This document shows, piece after piece, positions 1 to 6,358 of a stretch of 7,214 nt of DNA. The stretch lies in the NCBI GenBank assembly GCA_027080445.1, contig JALWRY010000159.1, positions 1 to 7,214 of the forward strand, read 5' to 3'. The translations under genes were made by a program, and so were the position numbers. The notes beneath the pieces are model-generated. The model was not told where the DNA came from, ran no database searches, and worked only from the letters and a program-made list of their open reading frames with translations. The stretch is from Thiohalobacter sp. (lineage in GTDB: Bacteria > Pseudomonadota > Gammaproteobacteria > DSM-19610). The first letter of the stretch is position 1. Every line of letters begins with the position of its first letter.

Positions 1-167
1 GTCGAGCCGTTCTCGTTGAGAAGGGTCGTCAGGCGCTCAAGCCACTGCTTCCAGCCTTCTTTCGACACGTTTTCGTAAATCCGTATGCCCAGCTCGCCGG
101 GATGCGGTGGCTGATCCAGCCCTTCGGCTTCTTTTTTCAAAACTACACACTGAACCATTCTCGTCAT
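1..167 (-). CDS. yggX: YggX-family probable Fe(2+)-trafficking protein (partial, C-terminus beyond window)
   Basis: YggX is a small cytosolic protein of about 90 residues linked to iron handling and to protection of oxidant-sensitive Fe-S clusters. The first 55 codons are visible and the rest lies beyond the left edge. The translation begins MTRMVQCVVLKKEAEGLD and continues with a PGELG motif, an RIYENVSKEGW stretch and KQWLERLTTLLNENG. These match the conserved YggX pattern (E. coli MSRTIFC..., PGELGKRIYNEISKEAW, ...LINE). Cys7 is at the same position as in E. coli. The start at 165-167 is preferred over the next ATG three codons in, because it keeps the family's N-terminal length and has AGGAAA (173-178) 5 nt upstream. 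The gene follows the radical SAM gene by 21 bp on the same strand, so co-transcription is likely. In E. coli the usual neighbour is mutY, which is not upstream here. The family call is firm; the exact biochemical role of YggX is still debated. Confidence 0.93.
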   Translation of the reverse strand, partial: MTRMVQCVVLKKEAEGLDQPPHPGELGIRIYENVSKEGWKQWLERLTTLLNENGS

Positions 168-188
168 CTTGATTTCCTGAACGGGTTG

Positions 189-1253
189 TTAATCTGATAA
201 GTTCTGTTCGTATTTCTTCAGCAGCACGCCGTCGTCGCCACAGCAACTGGCCGCGCACTTCCTGACCTGGTGAATCTCTTCCTCACTGGCGCCAAGGTAG
301 AACGACACGGGCCGATTTTCGGCCGCGCAGTCGCAACCCTTGTCATTATACACGTAAATATTCGTCAGACCGGCGCGCACCGCCGCGTCGCGGGCGGCAA
401 ACAGGGTGGCCTCAGGGGTCGGCGGTATATCGCTGAGCTTGTAGGCGGGAAAAAAGCGCGTGATGTGCCAGGGGCTGTCCTTGCCGAGGTTGTCGCGCAC
501 CCAGCAGGCGATACGGTAGTGCTCTTCCGGGTCATCGTTCTTGCCGGGGATGATATTGGTCCGGGTTTCCACGTGGATGCCCAGTTCCTGCGCCCTTTTG
601 ATCGAATGCAGCACCTGTTCGACCCGCGCCGGTTTGCAGATTTCCCGGTAGAAGTCGTCACTGAGGCTTTTGATATCCGAACACAGGACATCGATATGGG
701 GCGCGGCCAGTTCCAGGGCTTCGTCGGTGACAAAGCTGTTGGAAACATACACGGTATACAGGCCGGCTGCGTGCGCCAGTTTCGCGGTATCGATGATATA
801 TTCCAGCCACACCGCCGGTTCGGAGTAGGTAAAGGCGATACCCTGCACACCAGCCCGCAAGGCGGTATCGACCAGCGACTGTGGCGGCACCCAGGCTTCG
901 TGGGATTCGCCACGCGCCAGCTCGTCCAGCGCCTTCACGCCCCAGGAAATATCCAGGTTGTGACAGCCACCACAGCGGAAACTGCAACCGTAACTGCCCA
1001 CCGACATCACCCGGGTGCCGGGACGGTAGTGCTTTACCGGCTTATCTTCGATAGGGTCGATATCGATAGACGAAAGGATACCGTAGGACAGGTTATACAG
1101 GGTGCCGTCCCGGTTGACGTGCGCCTGGCAGAAGCCCCGCTGGCCGTGGCCGATCTTGCAACGCCACAGGCACAGGTTGCAGCGCGTGGTGCCGTTGGGG
1201 AGTTTTTCCTGGAGCCGGGTTTCAACCAGCTGGTATTGTTGGGGGGCGGTCAA
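189..1253 (-). CDS. amrS: AmmeMemoRadiSam-type radical SAM enzyme (AmrS-like)
   Basis: This is a 354-residue cytosolic radical SAM protein. It would bind a [4Fe-4S] cluster and S-adenosylmethionine to make a radical; the substrate is unknown for this family. From the N-terminus there is a family-typical cysteine set CNLCLWRC...C (Cys25, 28, 32, 42), a NRDGTLYNLSYG segment, DPIEDKP, and the radical SAM motif GCSFRCGGCHN (Cys90, 94, 97). A TIM-barrel-like region follows, with FTYSEPAVW (141-149), DIKSLSD and RTNIIPGKND. The start is TTG: in-frame TGA lies one codon upstream, no ATG or GTG occurs before residue 83, and AGGTG (1258-1262) sits 4 nt before it. The C-terminus is odd. The usual pair of CPxCG-like motifs is absent and is replaced by CDC (307-309) and CAASCC (333-338) before GVLLKKYEQ. 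The partner MEMO and AMMECR1 genes are not in this window. The gene is likely co-transcribed with yggX downstream. Fold and family are confident; the gene symbol is less so because of the divergent tail. Confidence 0.85.
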   Translation of the reverse strand: MTAPQQYQLVETRLQEKLPNGTTRCNLCLWRCKIGHGQRGFCQAHVNRDGTLYNLSYGILSSIDIDPIEDKPVKHYRPGTRVMSVGSYGCSFRCGGCHNLDISWGVKALDELARGESHEAWVPPQSLVDTALRAGVQGIAFTYSEPAVWLEYIIDTAKLAHAAGLYTVYVSNSFVTDEALELAAPHIDVLCSDIKSLSDDFYREICKPARVEQVLHSIKRAQELGIHVETRTNIIPGKNDDPEEHYRIACWVRDNLGKDSPWHITRFFPAYKLSDIPPTPEATLFAARDAAVRAGLTNIYVYNDKGCDCAAENRPVSFYLGASEEEIHQVRKCAASCCGDDGVLLKKYEQNLSD

Positions 1254-1457
1254 GTATCACCTGTATCGGTTAGCACCGTGAAACGGATGGGCCACATACT
1301 ACACCAAATACGGCCGCACACCGGATTCCCGTTATGGTTTTCCGGTTTTCCCCATCACCGCAAGACACCATCAATCCATTAATGAATGTGTGTGAAGCCG
1401 GCATACCGCTTCCTATATGATGGATTCACGAAAAAAACCGACGATACCTCCCGCTCC
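1254..1457. promoter_or_regulatory. Divergent intergenic region between amrS and selO
   Basis: These 204 bases separate the outward-reading amrS (minus) and selO (plus) genes and should hold both promoters. No long ORF with family resemblance is present. The region contains a perfect tandem octamer, GGTTTTCC twice (1336-1351), and an 8-bp palindrome CATTAATG (1377-1384). A -10-like box for selO lies at 1416-1421. On the minus strand TAGTAT (complement of 1296-1301) could serve as a -10 for amrS, but no good -35 precedes it. I see no riboswitch fold or terminator. That promoters lie here is inferred from gene orientation. Confidence 0.6.
1392..1421 (+). promoter_or_regulatory. Candidate sigma-70 promoter for selO-cnoX
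   Basis: TATGAT (1416-1421) matches the TATAAT consensus at five of six positions. A weak -35 candidate, GTGAAG (1392-1397, three of six matches), stands 18 bp upstream. A start site near 1428 would give a leader of about 30 nt before the selO ATG. The position is sensible, but the -35 is poor, so this is only a candidate. Confidence 0.25.
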
Positions 1458-2930
1458 ATGAAAACACTCCGGCAACTGCATTTCGACAATCACTACGCGA
1501 AGCTGCCGGAAATCTGTTTTTCCGAACACGCGCCGCAGCCGTTCGAGAATCCACACCTGGTGCACTTCAATGCCGACGCCGCAGCATTGATTGACCTTGA
1601 TCCCGAACAGGCCAATACCCCGGAATTCCTGGACTTCGCCACCGGCAGGCAACTCCCGCCCGGTTGCCGCCCGCTTGCCAGCTGTTATGCCGGGCACCAG
1701 TTCGGCCAGTATGTCCCGCGCCTGGGTGACGGGCGCACCCTTCTGCTCGGCCAGGTACGCAACGACCAGGGGGAAAGCTGGGATCTGCAACTCAAAGGCA
1801 GCGGCACCACACGGTATTCCCGTGGTGGCGACGGGCGCGCCGTACTGCGCTCCACCATTCGTGAATACCTGTGTAGCGAGGCCATGCACGGACTCGGTAT
1901 CCCGACCACGCGGGCACTGTGCATGACCGGCAGTGACGAGGAAGTCTACCGTGAACAGATCGAAACCGGCGCCATGCTGCTGCGCATGGCGCCCAGCCAC
2001 ATCCGCTTTGGCAGCTTTGAATATTTGTATTACGAAGAGCGCCACGAGGACCTGCGCACCCTGGCCGACTACACGCTGGCGCAGTACTTCCCCGACCTGC
2101 TCGACACGGAAAACCCCTACCTTGCCCTGCTCGACTCGGCCATCGCATCGACGGCAGCACTGATCGCCCGCTGGCAGTCTGTGGGTTTTGCGCACGGCGT
2201 GATGAACAGCGACAATATGTCGATTCACGGAATCACGCTGGACTATGGCCCCTTTGGCTTCCTCGACGCCTACGACCCGGGGTTTATCTGCAACCATTCA
2301 GATCATAGCGGTCGCTACGCTTTCGACCAGCAACCGGGGATCGGCCTGTTTAATCTCAGTTGCCTGGCGCAAGCCTTGTTGCCGTTGATCGCACCAGAGC
2401 CGGAAGCCTCGGCGGAAATGGCGAAACAGTCACTGGACAGGTACCAGTCATTTTTTATCGATGCGTACTCGGCAAACATGCGCAGCAAACTGGGACTACG
2501 CGAGAGCCATCACCAAGACAAGGCCCTGTGTGAATCCTTGCTCGACATCATGGCAGCCAGCCATGCCGATTACACACAGGTATTCCGGCACCTGTCTGAA
2601 ACAGACAAGCTCGATACGCTGTGCGATCTGTTCATTGACCGTGATGCCTGCAAAAGCTGGTTGCACGACTACCGCGCACGCCTGAGACTTGAAAACAGCG
2701 AGCCGGAGGCCCGTAGCCGGTCGATGAAGCAGGTCAACCCGAAGTTTATCCTGCGCAACCACCTGGCCGAAACCGCGATACGCAAGGCCCGTGATGAAAA
2801 CGACTATGGAGAAATCGACACACTCATGCGCTTGCTGAAAAATCCCTTTGATGACAACCCGTCGTTTGATGGCTACGCCGCTGCACCGCCCGACTGGGCG
2901 AAAAGCCTTTCCGTCAGCTGTTCATCGTAA
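1458..2930 (+). CDS. selO: Protein adenylyltransferase SelO (bacterial selenoprotein O homologue, UPF0061/YdiU)
   Basis: SelO has a pseudokinase fold that binds ATP upside-down and transfers AMP to Ser, Thr or Tyr of target proteins, including redox proteins such as glutaredoxin. The 490-residue length is normal for the bacterial family. Visible motifs are YAGHQFGQYVPRLGDGR (77-93), QLKGSGTTRYSRGGDGRAVL with Lys113, REYLCSEAM with Glu136, HGVMNSDN with Asp252 and Asn253, and LDYGPFGF with Asp262. These are the same residues and numbers I recall as catalytic or metal-binding in Pseudomonas syringae SelO. The protein ends in VSCSS: Cys488 is third from the end, where eukaryotic SelO carries selenocysteine. 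The ATG at 1458 was chosen because MKTLRQLHFDN matches the family N-terminus. An upstream in-frame ATG at 1386 would add 24 unrelated residues. No clear Shine-Dalgarno sequence precedes 1458. cnoX begins 13 bp after the stop, suggesting one operon. Confidence 0.96.
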   Translation: MKTLRQLHFDNHYAKLPEICFSEHAPQPFENPHLVHFNADAAALIDLDPEQANTPEFLDFATGRQLPPGCRPLASCYAGHQFGQYVPRLGDGRTLLLGQVRNDQGESWDLQLKGSGTTRYSRGGDGRAVLRSTIREYLCSEAMHGLGIPTTRALCMTGSDEEVYREQIETGAMLLRMAPSHIRFGSFEYLYYEERHEDLRTLADYTLAQYFPDLLDTENPYLALLDSAIASTAALIARWQSVGFAHGVMNSDNMSIHGITLDYGPFGFLDAYDPGFICNHSDHSGRYAFDQQPGIGLFNLSCLAQALLPLIAPEPEASAEMAKQSLDRYQSFFIDAYSANMRSKLGLRESHHQDKALCESLLDIMAASHADYTQVFRHLSETDKLDTLCDLFIDRDACKSWLHDYRARLRLENSEPEARSRSMKQVNPKFILRNHLAETAIRKARDENDYGEIDTLMRLLKNPFDDNPSFDGYAAAPPDWAKSLSVSCSS

Positions 2931-2943
2931 GGTAAAGCAGGCC

Positions 2944-3807
2944 ATGACAACACTCAAGCACGTCTTTGACGGCACACGCGACAACTTTGCACAACTGGTC
3001 GTGGAAAACTCCCGCAAGGGGCTGGTAGTGGTCAACTACTGGACACCGGGCGCCGGCCCCTGCCTGCGCCTGTGGCAGACGCTGGAGCCACTCAGCCAGG
3101 ACTATGCCGGGCGTTTCCTGCTGGTCAATGTCAACACCGATGCGCAAAAGGCGCTGGCCCGGGACAACGGTATTACCAGCGTACCCACCCTGAAACTCTA
3201 CCGCGATGGCGATATCGTGGACTCGGTCTACGGCGCGCAATCCGACATTTCATTGCGCGCAGTGATCGATAAATATGTGCCGCCGGCACCGGACACAGAG
3301 ATCGCCGAGGCCATCAGGCTGTACCAGCAGGGTCGCGTGGAGGATGCCTTGTTGAAACTGGTCGAGGCGGGTATCCGTACACCGGACGACGCGCGCGTAC
3401 ACGCCACGGCCATCAAGCTGCTGTTGCGTGAAAAACGTTACGCCGATATCGAAAATTACGTCAGGGTGCTGCCGAGCGAAGTCCGTGCCCGGGAGAATAT
3501 CGGCGCCCTGTCCGTACACGCCAAAATGCTGGCCCTGGCGGAACAGGCCGACACCCCGGAGACACTCGATGCCCGCATCGAAGCCTCACCGAAGGATACC
3601 GACGCGCTGTTGAGCCGCGCCGCGCAAGCCATGGTCAGCGATGATTTCGCCACCGCACTGGCGTTGTTGTTGCGCGCCTGGCAACTGGACCCGGCCTGCC
3701 ACGATGCCCTGCCACGAAAGGCCATGCTGGTTATCTTCGCCTTGCTGGGCGATCAACACGAACTGACCCGTCAATACCAGAAGGCCATGCTGGATGGCCT
3801 GCACTGA
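2944..3807 (+). CDS. cnoX: CnoX/YbbN-type chaperedoxin (thioredoxin domain plus TPR)
   Basis: CnoX is a cytosolic holdase that shields oxidation-damaged proteins from aggregation and passes them to GroEL and DnaK. The product has 287 residues (E. coli 284). Residues 1-112 form a thioredoxin fold with VVNYWTPGAGPC at the active-site position and a cis-Pro loop SVPTLKLYRDGD (Pro81). The first active-site cysteine is replaced: AGPC (37-40) keeps only Cys40, so classical disulfide reductase activity is not expected. E. coli likewise has only the second cysteine. Residues from about 115 to the end are helical TPR-like repeats, including AIRLYQQGRVEDALLKL, AADTPE-like QADTPETLDARIEASPKD and DDFATALALLLRAWQLDP. 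The ATG at 2944 fits the family N-terminus; an in-frame ATG at 2848 would run 32 codons back into selO. AAGG at 2929-2932 overlaps the selO stop and may act as a distant ribosome binding site. The position of E. coli Cys63 is threonine here. Confidence 0.92.
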   Translation: MTTLKHVFDGTRDNFAQLVVENSRKGLVVVNYWTPGAGPCLRLWQTLEPLSQDYAGRFLLVNVNTDAQKALARDNGITSVPTLKLYRDGDIVDSVYGAQSDISLRAVIDKYVPPAPDTEIAEAIRLYQQGRVEDALLKLVEAGIRTPDDARVHATAIKLLLREKRYADIENYVRVLPSEVRARENIGALSVHAKMLALAEQADTPETLDARIEASPKDTDALLSRAAQAMVSDDFATALALLLRAWQLDPACHDALPRKAMLVIFALLGDQHELTRQYQKAMLDGLH

Positions 3808-3811
3808 CCGC
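3808..3811. other. Minimal convergent junction between cnoX and sufE
   Basis: Only four bases separate the cnoX TGA (3805-3807) from the sufE TGA (complement of 3812-3814). The stops sit symmetrically in CTGA-CCGC-TCAG (3804-3815), a perfect 4-bp stem with a 4-base loop. There is no adjacent T-run on either strand, so it is not a standard intrinsic terminator. The two transcripts probably end inside the opposing gene or by Rho. Confidence 0.6.
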
Positions 3812-4237
3812 TCAGGCAGCTTCCTGCGCCAGTTCACGGGCCTGTTGTTTCATCAGCTCGACAATCGCGTACACCCCCACATGGCGATTGGGCGACAGGT
3901 GGTCGTAGAGATGCAGTCGCTCGAACACCTCGTCGACATCGAGCTGTTCGATTTCGGATGCACTACGCCCCGAGGCGAGTTCAATGAGAATAGCCAGCAC
4001 GCCCTTGATGATACTGGTATCACAATCACCGTAATAACGGATCAATGCGGGGTCCTTTTCATCCGGGTAGGCACAGACCCAGACCTGGCTCATGCAGGGC
4101 TTGACGCGGTTCTCTTCGGTTTTCAGCGCCTCCGGCATGGGGGGCAGGTTTTCACCCAGTTCAGTGATATAGAGGTAGCGCTGCTCCCAGTCATCCAGTA
4201 ATGCAAAATTCTCTACAATATCATCCAGACCTGTCAT
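3812..4237 (-). CDS. sufE: Cysteine desulfuration protein SufE
   Basis: SufE takes persulfide sulfur from a cysteine desulfurase (normally SufS) and hands it to the SufBC(2)D scaffold for Fe-S assembly. The product has 141 residues, a normal length. It starts MTGLDDIVENFALLDDWEQRY, followed by YITELGENLPPMPE, the persulfide-accepting cysteine Cys48 in NRVKPCMSQVWV, and IIKGVLAILIELASG. The ATG at 4235-4237 was chosen because it matches the family N-terminus and has a strong ribosome site AGGGGGTG (complement of 4244-4251) 6 nt upstream. Only one base separates it from the sufD stop, so translational coupling is likely. Longer in-frame starts (for example at 4447) would read through sufD and add 70 unrelated residues. 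Unlike E. coli, sufS does not lie between sufD and sufE. The gene ends 4 bp from the convergent cnoX stop. Confidence 0.95.
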   Translation of the reverse strand: MTGLDDIVENFALLDDWEQRYLYITELGENLPPMPEALKTEENRVKPCMSQVWVCAYPDEKDPALIRYYGDCDTSIIKGVLAILIELASGRSASEIEQLDVDEVFERLHLYDHLSPNRHVGVYAIVELMKQQARELAQEAA

Positions 4238-4238
4238 A

Positions 4239-5582
4239 TCACGCACCCCCTGCGCCATCGGCTGTGGCAGCCAGCCTGTCGTGCAACAGGCTGTCTGCCA
4301 GTTCACAAAGTACGGGGTCATCGAGCCTGCGGGTAATTTCAGCGGCAAAGCCCGTTGCCAGCAGGATACGGGCAGCGGCTTCGTCGATACCTCGTGAGCG
4401 CAGGTAGAAGACCTGTTGCGGGTCCAGCCGGCCGACGGTTGTACCATGACTGCACTTCACCTCATCGGCGTAAATCTCCAGTCGCGGCTTGGTATCGATC
4501 TCGGCATCCGGCGCCAGCACAAGGTTGTCGTTGCGCAGCTGCGCGTCGGTTTGCCGGGCGGCTTCCCCCACGTGAATACAGCCATCGAACACTGCCCGCC
4601 CCTTGCCGTACAACAGGCCACGGAAATTCGAGCGACTGCGGCAGGACGGCAGGCTGTGATCGATGTCCAGGTGGATATCGGAAAGCTGCCCCCGGCCAAC
4701 AGCATACAGGCCGGCGAGATCGCAGACAGCATCTTCCCCGGTAAAGTCGACCTTGTACTCCATTCTTGACCAGGCGCCGCCGAGCATCAGTGACACCCCG
4801 CGGTACTGGCTGCCCGTATCCTGTGAAACAAACAGGCTGTCGAGGTGCCAGGCCGAACGCGCCACATCCTGGAAGCATATGTGATTCAGCGTCGCGCCCG
4901 CTTCCAGGCGAATTTCGGTCAGGCCATTGTGAAACGTCCTGGCCGATGCCTCACTGACGAACCGTTCCACCAGCGTAAGCTGCGCGCCGGCTTCCAGTAC
5001 AACCAGGTTACGCAAAGGCGCCAGGGTCGCCTGTGTTCGCGCTGCACCCAGGCACAACAGTTCGACCGGCTGTTCCAGGTGCACGCCCTTTTCCACATGC
5101 AGGAACAAACCGTCCGCGAGGATGGCGCTGTTCAGTGCATGGAACAGGTGCCGTCCCTGTCCGGCGAGGGAACCCAGCCAGCGCATGGCCTGCTGCGGAT
5201 CCCGTGCAAGGGACTCGGCCAGGCTCACCAGGGTGACGCCATCCGGCCTGTTTGCATCGTTCGACAGTTGTGGGGCATAGCGTCCGTTGACGAAGACCAG
5301 CCGCCAGGCATCCGTCAGCGGCGTTACCGGACAGGTGTCGGATGTGAAGGAGGTATCGCTATCCGTCTCGTCAGGATAAAAGTCCTGGTCCAGCAAGCTG
5401 TCGATACGGGTATAGCGCCAGTCTTCCTGTCGTCGACCGATGGCCGGCATATCATCCAGCGCCCTGTTGGCCTTTTCACGCAGCTGTTCAAGACGCCTGT
5501 TCCCGGCGACGGGCAGGCGCAGTACGCCGCGTTGCGCCACATCCCGGAACCAGTGGCGTTGTTCCACTTCGCCCGTCATCAT
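4239..5582 (-). CDS. sufD: Fe-S cluster assembly scaffold subunit SufD
   Basis: SufD pairs with SufB in the SufBC(2)D complex, where it helps iron acquisition and cluster assembly on the scaffold. The product has 447 residues, near the usual 420-450. The N-terminal third is variable and helical and holds EDWRYTRIDSL (53-63). The rest is the SufB/D beta-helix core, with LVFVNGRYAPQLS, HALNSAILADGLFLHVEKGV, NLVVLEAGAQLTLVE, and DHSLPSCRSRSNFRGLLYGKGRAVFDG. The conserved ADEVKCSHGTTVG stretch gives Cys377 and His379, equivalent to the essential C358/H360 region of E. coli SufD. Two adjacent ATG codons (5580-5582 and 5577-5579) are both possible starts. The first overlaps the sufC stop as ATGA, and GGAAGGGG (complement of 5590-5597) is 7 nt upstream, so coupling to sufC is expected either way. 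sufE follows after one base. Confidence 0.95.
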   Translation of the reverse strand: MMTGEVEQRHWFRDVAQRGVLRLPVAGNRRLEQLREKANRALDDMPAIGRRQEDWRYTRIDSLLDQDFYPDETDSDTSFTSDTCPVTPLTDAWRLVFVNGRYAPQLSNDANRPDGVTLVSLAESLARDPQQAMRWLGSLAGQGRHLFHALNSAILADGLFLHVEKGVHLEQPVELLCLGAARTQATLAPLRNLVVLEAGAQLTLVERFVSEASARTFHNGLTEIRLEAGATLNHICFQDVARSAWHLDSLFVSQDTGSQYRGVSLMLGGAWSRMEYKVDFTGEDAVCDLAGLYAVGRGQLSDIHLDIDHSLPSCRSRSNFRGLLYGKGRAVFDGCIHVGEAARQTDAQLRNDNLVLAPDAEIDTKPRLEIYADEVKCSHGTTVGRLDPQQVFYLRSRGIDEAAARILLATGFAAEITRRLDDPVLCELADSLLHDRLAATADGAGGA

Positions 5583-6334
5583 GCTGCCGCCCCTTCCGTC
5601 AACCAGCCATACCCTTTCTGTTCGAGTTCCAGTGCCAGCTCACGATCGCCCGAGCGCACAATCCGCCCATCCACCAGCACGTGCACCCGGTCCGGCGCGA
5701 TATAATCAAGCAGCCGCTGGTAGTGCGTAATCAACAGGATCGCACGATCCGCGCTGCGCAAGGCATTGACGCCATCGGCAATCACCCGCATGGCATCGAT
5801 ATCCAGCCCGGAATCCGTTTCGTCGAGAATGGCCAGCGCCGGTTCCAGCAGGGCCATTTGCAGGATTTCATTGCGCTTCTTCTCGCCACCGGAGAAGCCG
5901 ACATTGACCTGGCGTTTCAGCAGGGTTTCATCCAGTCCAATCTGCTGCGCACACTGTTTCACCCGGCGCATGAAAGCGGCTGAATCAAGTTCCGGCTGGT
6001 CGTGTGCGCAACGGATGGCATTCAGTGACTCGCGCAGAAAGGTCAGGTTATTCACCCCCGGCAATTCGACCGGGTACTGCAGGGCCAGGAAGATCCCCTT
6101 TCGCGCGCGTTCCTCGGTACACAGGGCCAATAGATCCTCGCCCCGGTATTGCACCTCGCCCTGCGTGATGTCATAGCCATCGCGGCCGGCAAGCACGTGC
6201 GACAAGGTGCTTTTTCCCGAACCGTTCGGCCCCATGATAGCGTGTACCTCGCCGGCATCGATTTCCAGATCGAGCCCCTTGAGGATCGGTTTCCCTTCAA
6301 CATCGACATGCAGGTTCCTGACAGTCAGCATCAT
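5579..6334 (-). CDS. sufC: Fe-S cluster assembly ATPase SufC
   Basis: SufC is a cytosolic ABC-type ATPase that binds SufB and SufD and drives the conformational change needed for cluster assembly. The 251-residue length is typical. Motifs in order are Walker A GPNGSGKST (35-43), the Q-loop region LALQYPVELPGV, the ABC signature FSGGEKKR (147-154), Walker B ALAILDE (166-172) with the family hallmark TDSGLDIDA, and the H-loop His204 in LITHYQRLLDYI. The C-terminal GYGWL fits SufC. The first of two adjacent ATG codons (6332-6334) is favoured because the strong site AAGGAG (complement of 6341-6346) is 6 nt upstream; the second ATG would be 9 nt away. The gene lies 24 bp after sufB and overlaps sufD by 4 bp. 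Confidence 0.98.
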   Translation of the reverse strand: MMLTVRNLHVDVEGKPILKGLDLEIDAGEVHAIMGPNGSGKSTLSHVLAGRDGYDITQGEVQYRGEDLLALCTEERARKGIFLALQYPVELPGVNNLTFLRESLNAIRCAHDQPELDSAAFMRRVKQCAQQIGLDETLLKRQVNVGFSGGEKKRNEILQMALLEPALAILDETDSGLDIDAMRVIADGVNALRSADRAILLITHYQRLLDYIAPDRVHVLVDGRIVRSGDRELALELEQKGYGWLTEGAAA

Positions 6335-6358
6335 GACACGCTCCTTACCGTTCGTTTT

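Noticed and set aside
270..1382. Long plus-strand open frame of 370 codons opposite amrS
   Set aside because: It lies antisense to a gene with clear radical SAM motifs, its product resembles no family I know, and such frames are common opposite GC-rich genes.
1386..1457. Upstream extension of selO from ATG at 1386
   Set aside because: The added 24 residues do not resemble the SelO N-terminus, whereas MKTLRQLHFDN does. The extension also overlaps the likely -10 element.
1413..2297. Minus-strand open frame of 294 codons opposite selO
   Set aside because: Antisense to conserved SelO sequence, with no recognisable domain and no ribosome site argument in its favour.
2848..2943. Upstream extension of cnoX into selO from ATG at 2848
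   Set aside because: The 32 added residues are selO sequence read in another frame; the thioredoxin domain begins properly at 2944.
4238..4447. Longer sufE starting at 4447
   Set aside because: The extra 70 residues are sufD read in another frame. The ATG at 4235-4237 has a strong ribosome site and the family N-terminus.
4845..5705. Plus-strand open frame of 286 codons opposite sufD
   Set aside because: It mirrors the sufD coding sequence and crosses the sufC-sufD junction. It shows no family motifs.
6335..6358. A-rich run between sufB and sufC as a terminator
   Set aside because: On the transcribed strand it reads as A residues, not U, with no preceding hairpin. It is an ordinary spacer that ends in the sufC ribosome site.
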